From: Bolinopsis microptera
Taxonomy: Eukaryota > Ctenophora > Tentaculata > Lobata > Bolinopsidae
NCBI RefSeq assembly: GCF_026151205.1
Contig: NC_087084.1
Coordinates: forward strand, 9,947,453 to 10,011,452
DNA length: 64,000 nt
Reading direction: 5' to 3'
This document shows, piece by piece, positions 23,501-31,900 of this stretch (position 1 is the stretch's first letter; every line of letters starts with the position of its first letter). Under the pieces are notes generated by a model. That model was not told the DNA's origin, ran no database searches, and saw only the letters and a list, made by a program, of their open reading frames with translations. A program made the position numbers and the translations under genes.

Positions 23501-26500
23501 CTCCAGCTTCTGTAACTCTACTGTTCAGACATCAGGTTAGTACTCCAACACCAGCTTCTGTAACTCTACTGTTCAAACATCAGGTTTGGGTCCTAATATA
23601 TTCTCTCTAGGAGAAGATATGGAGAATTGGAGAAGTTGAAGATGGGGTGCTTGAAAGATTCGTTATTTTACCTTTTCTAAGATTTGATACTCCCATTGAT
23701 GAACAGATAAACATAGTTACAACTAATTACAACGCTACGAATCTATTACATTTATTGAGTACTATGTAACGTGATGGAAATATTTTAAACGGGTAATATC
23801 CTGTGCAAACCCAGGATACATAACATGAATACTTTGTTGTAACTTTGTATGAAAAGCATTAATAGGAACCAATGAAACATCCCACAGAATCAACAAAAGA
23901 GAAGTGTGATGGTAAAAGTTACTGTGACTTATCTGTCTCAGTTGACAACTACGAATCTTCATGTGACACCGAGGAGAAATATTTGAACATTAGCTACTAC
24001 TGTAAACCTGGTGAGCTTAGTGGTACTTCGTTACCATGACAACTACTTAGTATTACGTAATCTTTTCTTTTCTATGTCTCTTTCCGTTCTTATCATTTCT
24101 TTCTTGTCCTTTTTTTCATATCTATTTTTCTTTTGAGACACCAAATATCATGCAATAGATGCCTACTGATCATAAAATTAACTTAAGATCTACCTAATAT
24201 CATACCTTACTGAGACTCACCTTGGGCAATGAAGATTATTCTAAACTGTCGCTGATAAAAGTATACAGATAAAATTTCGTTGTATTTTTAACGTTTCGCA
24301 CTCTCGCAGATATTCCATGCTACAAGAAAGCAAACGGGTTCGCTCTCTACAACGGCTCTCGGTCAGAGACAAAGTCAGGGAGAGAGTGTATGAGGTGGAA
24401 CCAACAGAGACCACATGGTCACGACTTTACTCCTGATGTATCAGAGTATGCCGAGAGAGGTATGTACAATGTATAATATACCCGGACAGACTAATATTTA
24501 AAAACCTCAGGAGTTGGAGAACACAACTACTGCAGAGACCCGGACAGACTAATATTTAAAAACCCCAGGAGTTGGAGAACACAACTACTGTAGAGACCCA
24601 GAGAGACTAATATTTTAAAAGCTCAGGAGTTGGAGAACACAACTACTGCAGAGACCCGGACAGACTAATATTTAAAAACCCCAGGAGTTGGAGAACACAA
24701 CTACTGTAGAGACCCAGAGAGACTAATAATTAAAAACCCCAGGAGTTGGAGAACACAACTACTGCAGAGACCCGGACAGACTAATATTTAAAAACCCCAG
24801 GAGTTGGAGAACACAACTACTTTAGAGACCCAGAGAGACTAATATTTAAAAACCCCAGGAGTTGGAGAACACAACTACTGCAGAGAACCGGACAGACTAA
24901 TATTTAAAAACCCCAGGAGTTGGAGAACACAACTACTTTAGAGACCCAGAGAGACTAATATTTAAAAACCCCAGGAGTTGGAGAACACAACTACTTTAGA
25001 GACCCAGAGAGACTAATATTTAAAAACCCCAGGAGTTGGAGAACACAACTACTGCAGAGAACCGGACAGACTAATATTTAAAAACCCCAGGAGTTGGAGA
25101 ACACAACTACTTTAGAGACCCAGAGAGACTAATATTTAAAAACCCCAGGAGTTGGAGAACACAACTACTTTAGAGACCCAGAGAGACTAATATTTAAAAA
25201 CCCCAGGAGTTGGAGAACACAACTACTTTAGAGACCCAGAGAGACTAATATTTAAAAACCCCAGGAGTTGGAGAACACAACTACTGCAGAGACCCGGACA
25301 GACTAATATTTAAAAACCCCAGGAGTTGGAGAACACAACTACTTTAGAGACCCAGAGAGACTAATATTTAAAAACCCCAGGAGTTGGAGAACACAACTAC
25401 TTTAGAGACCCAGAGAGACTAATATTTAAAAACCCCAGGAGTTGGAGAACACAACTACTGCAGGGACCCAGACAGACTAATATTTAAAAACCTCAGGAGT
25501 TGGAGAACACAACTACTGTAGAGACCCGGACAGGGAAGGGAAGCCCTGGTGCTATACCATGGATCCGGAGAGGAGGTGGGAGTTTTGTGGTGTCCCAGAG
25601 TGTGAAGGTATGTTTTATCCAATGCGAAAGAAACTCTCGCGCAATAATTTGGTTTGCTAACTCCTCTCTTACACTTGATGGTCACATGTTGGTCACCTTA
25701 TCCAACTATGTTTTATACTTAATAAGTTAATGATCACATATTCCCCTTAATTTGCGACTTCGTTCAACGCCGCGCGCAAATTTTGAAATGTTGTGTTTTC
25801 TCTCCACAGCTCTTCTTCACAGCTCTGTTATCATACTGTTCATCTACAGGGTTTACTGAAGAACGCCCCATGGTAATGGCAAGTAAAGCTTCAAACATTA
25901 TCAGACTTATAGGGGACGCTAAGAACATTGACTGCCAGTATGTTAAAGATGGAGACGACAGAGTTACTTATATTGGTAATTAAATTAATTGCCTACTTAC
26001 TTTGGTTACTTTTCAGAGTAACTTATATTAGGAACTAAATTAATTACCTACTTACTTTGGTTACTTTTCAGAGTTACTCATATTTGTAATAGAATTAATA
26101 ACTTAGAGATGTTTAGTGTTCGAACCGTTGTATTGGGTGTCTCATTAAACGTTAATTCTCATGTTTATAGCTGCAATCAGGGCCCGATGTAAAGGCTATG
26201 ACTGGACATTTGGTGTTTCGGTGTTTATTGATTTACAAATTGTGATGCTGATCTCAGTTGTGACTGATTTTTCTATGGTCCTTTTTATTTATGTTAATCT
26301 TGACTGCAGGTCAGACTAACGTAACAGCAAGTGGTAGAACCTGTCAGAGATGGAGTGAGACCACACCACACTTCCACACTAAGATGCCTGAAAGGTTAGT
26401 CACCAAGTAGTTGTCATGGTAACGAAGTAGTAAGATAGTAATAAGTAGCAAGATATTGCTATTTATAGCTGAAAGGTAAGGGTCCACATTTGAAATTCAC

Positions 26501-28965
26501 CGCATATGCTGGGGTTGGTACTGAATGTTCGTCGTGGTGCCCAGTGTAGTTGTAACTTTGTAATTGTTGTCATGGTAACACCGGGCCATTATATTCTTAT
26601 GAGGGGTCGCACTATTTAAAAATGTAACAAAAAATGTTTTTAGTTAAAACTTAAACCTTGATTCATCCATAAAGTCACGAAGTAATAAAATGGAGCTATT
26701 GAATTGAACTAATTAACTAATTAAATAATTAACTAATTAACTAATCAACTAATTAACTAATTAACTAATTAACTAATTAATTATAATGGTGGCCTAGTGG
26801 TTAGAGCTTCCGCCTTCTGTACAGAAGGTTCAGGGTTCGAATCCCAGTGTCACTCAGTCTAGGGAGTAGCTAAGGATTCATCGGATCTATGCGATCTCCT
26901 CGGTCGACTCAGCCGAATGATAGGAAACTTGATTGAGGGTTAAATGAGGAGGGGGGCCTGTGCCAAAAAGATCAAGAATCTTAGGATACTCCTTCAGAAC
27001 ATCTACAATGTAGTATAGTGTACTGTAAAATAAGGGCGGTCGAAATATTCGATGACCCTGTAGAGGAATCTACGAACTTTACAAATTATACAAATTTATT
27101 ATCATGTTGTCAGGTATCCGGATGCAGGTCTCGGAGAGCACAACTTCTGTAGGGACCCTGACGGTAACGGCAAACTCTGGTGCTACACTATGGACCCTCA
27201 GAAACGGTAGCTAATCCTACTTTTTAGTTGTTAACATGTACTTTATAGTAGTTACTTTATAGTAGTTAACATTTTATAATTCATCACTCAACAGAGTTTT
27301 TTCCCCGTTACAAGGACATTTTTGAAACGATGAATATTTTGCTGGGATATGTGACCAACGTTCACTTCAAATTAGAGACATCTGAAAATGGTGTGTCCCA
27401 TTATCCCATAAACCCTTCACTCGAACTAGCTGTTCGGATTCAAAACTGTAATGGTATTTCTAAACAGGTTCGAGTACTGCGAGATTCCCAAATGTACAGA
27501 AGAGGAAGTGGAACAGATGGGACTCTGTACAGATGTAGACTGCGGAGTGGGGGGAGACTGCTACATTAACAAGTTAGTAGGGGGGGGGGGCTGCTATATT
27601 AACAAGTTAGTGGGGGGGCTGCTATATTAACAAGTTAGTGGGAGGGGGGACTGCTACATTAACAAGTTAGTGGGGGGGGGGCGACTGCTATATTAAATTT
27701 AACAAGTTAGTGGGGGGAGTTAGTTTATCTTATAAAGTTGTAATTATGAGTCTAGAGAATAAAGAAGATTTCACAGAGAAACAAAACATTTTTGGTTCGT
27801 AAAAATATCTATAATATACACCATTCCTGTGTGCCCACATAAAACTGAAATTAAGTTTCAAACGATACTCAAATACTCGTGGCGGGTACACTAAACCCAC
27901 TTGTCCCCCCTCTTGTAGAAGTGCCCCTCAAAGAGTGACTCACCCCCCTGACTGGTCACTAATACAGTATCAGAGAACCCGACTGCTCCTTTTCCTGGTA
28001 ACTGTATCCAGGGTATGAGATGAATAGTCATGTTTTCCTGGAACAGTTCCTCTGAAGTAGGGTGGATGAAGAACTGAGAGTTGCTCCAGTCAGTGTAGAA
28101 CCCTATCCCTATAGAGTAGCCCGCTCGCTCCGACTGCTTGTGAGGGTAGGGGTAGTGAGATATAATGTCTCTCATAGCTGCATCTACTTCTTTAGCTGCT
28201 ACCCCTGGTTTCATCATCTGCCGCCCCACACTCACTGCCTTCCTGATCAGCTTCTCAGCTGCAGTGAACCACTCCGGAACTTCATCTCCCACATAAACAC
28301 TGTACATTCTGGCTGCATGGTACCTCTTAAAGCAACCTCCTATCTCAAAGAACACAATGTCATGTTCCTGCACCAGCATCTGAGTGGGAGTGTAATGGCC
28401 CATACAGCCAGTCTCCCCGCTGCACAAGAAGACAGGGTACGCCGTGTACTCACACCCCTCTCTACACATCTTCTCCAACACCTTCCCTCCCACTTCCGTC
28501 TCCATCATACCTGCACACACCGTCCCAATACCGGCCTGGAGACCCGCGTGCACTATTCCCGCTGCTCGCTTTACATTGGAGATCTCTAGTGGGGATTTTA
28601 CTAGTCTCAGTCTGGATACCTGGAGGGAGATGTCGGAGAAAGTGGCGCGCGGGAAGATCTTCAGCAGTTCTTTCTGGAGTTGGTTGACCTGGTTGTAAGC
28701 GAGTCTAGTTGTGTTGAACTCAAGTCCGATTATAGTAGCAGTGTCACTACCGTACCTGCCTTTAACTGTACTGGCAATAATGTCTATAGGGTCCTGGGAC
28801 TCGTCGTAGAACGAGTAAGCCACGTGAGATCGCATCTCAGCGTTCGTAGCCTCCAGTTCCCTTGTGACGATGTGGATGTCGTCCTGTGTCACCAGCAGCA
28901 CCTATTTAGAAAAGTTTAGATTAAGTGCTATTAAAGTACCATTAAAGTACCATTAGAATACCATT

Positions 28966-28996
<31 letters not shown>

Positions 28997-31900
28997 AACT
29001 TGAAAGTGAAAGTGAAAGTGAAAGTACCTGCACGCATCCCCCGACTGTCTGGTAATTGGAGAGGTAGAAGATATGTTCCATGTTAGATAAGATCATCAGA
29101 TCCACCTTCTCCTCAGACATTCTCTCCCTGACTTTCTCCAGCCGGCTGTTGAACTCGACTAACTCCTCTTTTGTTGGCTTCAGTTCCTCCATTTTCACTA
29201 GAAATTTTAAGAAATTTTGTAATACAAAGACAAAACAAGACTTATCCAAACAAACGTTGAAGGAATAATTTGATCGGAAGAATGGATATCTCCCCGCTTC
29301 CGGAATCTCCTGAACAAAAGACACGTACTTCCGTGATCTCCTGAACAAGAAACACGTACTCGCCAGCCACTTCTACAAGGACGAGCTGTATAAATCAATT
29401 ATATAATATACATATCATGTTGAGAAGACATATCTCTTGCACCAAAGGGCTCTAGAACTACTAGGAATATAATACACTGGGGTAAAACAACCCCACATAA
29501 AAGGTTTGAAAATGTCTTAGTAACTAAATATTTTCATGCTAAAATGTGATCAAGAATCGTTTTAAATATGTCTCGTAAGGTAAGTTAATAAAAATTTTAC
29601 GAATCATAATGAGATAATACGAGACATTCGCCAATTCGTGGAAAATAGATTGATATACGGAATAAATAAGTTTTTTTCTGGGTATTATATCAGGCTTATT
29701 TCCACAATAAACCAGTTGTTCTAGTATACCGGTTTTTCTATCTAACCGGTTTGGCGGTTTAATACCTGGTGCTGCTGCCAGTAAAATGATATCTCGATAA
29801 TATTGACCGCACTGTCATGTTATAATGATATCAAGTTTTCAGTATTATAATTAACACTAAATTGGTGGGAGACACGTACCTTATATGAGATTTGACACGT
29901 ACCTTATATGAGATCATTAATGAATCATGACTGATACTTAGATACTGTGCGATATAGCATTAGCAGTTCGTAATGATATTACTGATATTACTAATATTAC
30001 TAATATTATTATCTATTGGCATCTACAATTCATGTCCATTATTTAATTTTGGACATGAACTATAGATGCCAGCAAAACATCTACTTTTTTCACATAATAT
30101 GTTAACATATATTATTTCAAGCACCTAATTTCACAAATCTAACGCACATTATTTCAGAGAAGGAGAAACATCTTGCTTGTGTAAATCAGGCTTCGTAGGG
30201 ATTAATAACACTTGTATTGACATCAATGAGTGCAAACGCGACCAATATGTCTGCAAAGGTAACATTTTTATGTAATGTTTTTACGGCCCCAACGTTAATG
30301 TGGCTTTTGCTATGTGTTGGTTCAGCCGAATTAACTATTATATAATCAAGTTTATTTTTCTTGTTAAGTTAGTTGTCATTCGGCCACACATTAATGCAAC
30401 TTATATTGCAGTACCATTTATTAATTAATATATCAAAATATGTCATTGTAATTTTGCATGGCCGAAATGTAACACTTGATTTATATATAATAATTAATTG
30501 AATTTTCAAATTATAGTATATCCCATCTTAAAAGCTTAAAGAAACATGTTAGCTCTAGCTTGAATAAAATGCTGGATCACGTGCAGGTACAGCTCCTTTG
30601 TTATACTTATAAATTAACTAAAACTACTCCTTGTTTCACACACCAGGTGAAGAATCAAAGTGTGTGAACACACCAGGTTCCTACAAATGCACGTGCCCGG
30701 GCGGGTTCTACTGGAATAACGAGGAATGTGTGGACTCCAGCGACATTCCCCAGGACCCCGAGTGCAACATTCCTGAGTTTATAAAGAAGCCTCACAGCAG
30801 ATACGATATCTCTCTGGGGGAGGACGTTATTATAGAGTGTGAGGGGGACAGTGGGGACCTGGTCTACTGGACTAAGGGATTAGACGGTTAGTGGTAACTG
30901 AAGTTGTCCTGGTTACTGAAGTTGTCCTGGTTACTGCAGTTGTCCTGGTTACTGAATGTGTCCTGTTTACTGAATGTGTCCTGGTTACTGTAGTTGTCCT
31001 GTTTACTGAAGTTGTCCTGGTTACTGAAGTTGTCCTAGTAACTGAATGTGTCCTGTTTACTGAAGTTGTCAAACGTTACATTATTTTCTAATGTCAAGTA
31101 TAATTGAGGCTGCGGCATGTAAACCATCCAGCAATAAATATTAAAATTACCGGTGTTTAAGTATTGTTAAAACTCATAACTCGGAATAAAATGAGTTCCA
31201 AAACTAATACAGATTTCCTTTTAACCAGGCCTCATGATGAATGGTACCCGAAAGAAGAAATCTTCGCCTCTGACCTTCAACGGCATCAGAAAGAAAGACA
31301 TTGACGAATACACTTGTGTGGTAGAAAACGAGTGTACTGGACTTACTAAAGTTGGGGAGGTGGACATTCACGCAAAACTGGCACCCTGTGTCGGTCAGTG
31401 CTATTTAATATCGTGGTCAATAAGTTTATAAATATATGATTAGAAATTACCTTATCGGACGTTGTTTGACCGGACATTACGTGAACGGTCAACGGACATA
31501 ATTTTGAACGGACATTAAAATGAACGCTCGAAGGCATCCATTTAATGAATATGATTTAATTTTAACAACCTTGTCTGTATTCGAACAGACATTAAAATGA
31601 ACGCCAATTAATATCCGTTCAAATAAATTCCGATAAGGTATTAACTTATTATCATATATATACAAATAGAAATTAATAATTTACACTCAGTAGTCAGTAC
31701 CCCTTGCTAATTGAAAACTTTTGTTGCTGTTTTGTTGAGTTTTCAATCTGCTTCTAAAAGATACTTTTGTCTTTCGCAGAAAAAGGGCTTCAAAAGTACG
31801 GCATGGTTTGGGACGCTAAAGACTTTGATTCTGCCTACCAGTTCTGCAATTCGTACGGTTTGGATTTCGCAGTTCCACGCTCCAAGTCAGACAGCAGGAC

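Noticed and set aside
26786-26856. Functional tRNA gene (tRNA-Tyr-like GTA)
   Set aside because: The anticodon arm leaves a 6-base loop and the acceptor stem is weak; better explained as a SINE head.
30872-31091. Repetitive frames of about 66 codons on both strands
   Set aside because: Open frames through an intronic 18-bp repeat after exon 26; period divisible by three.
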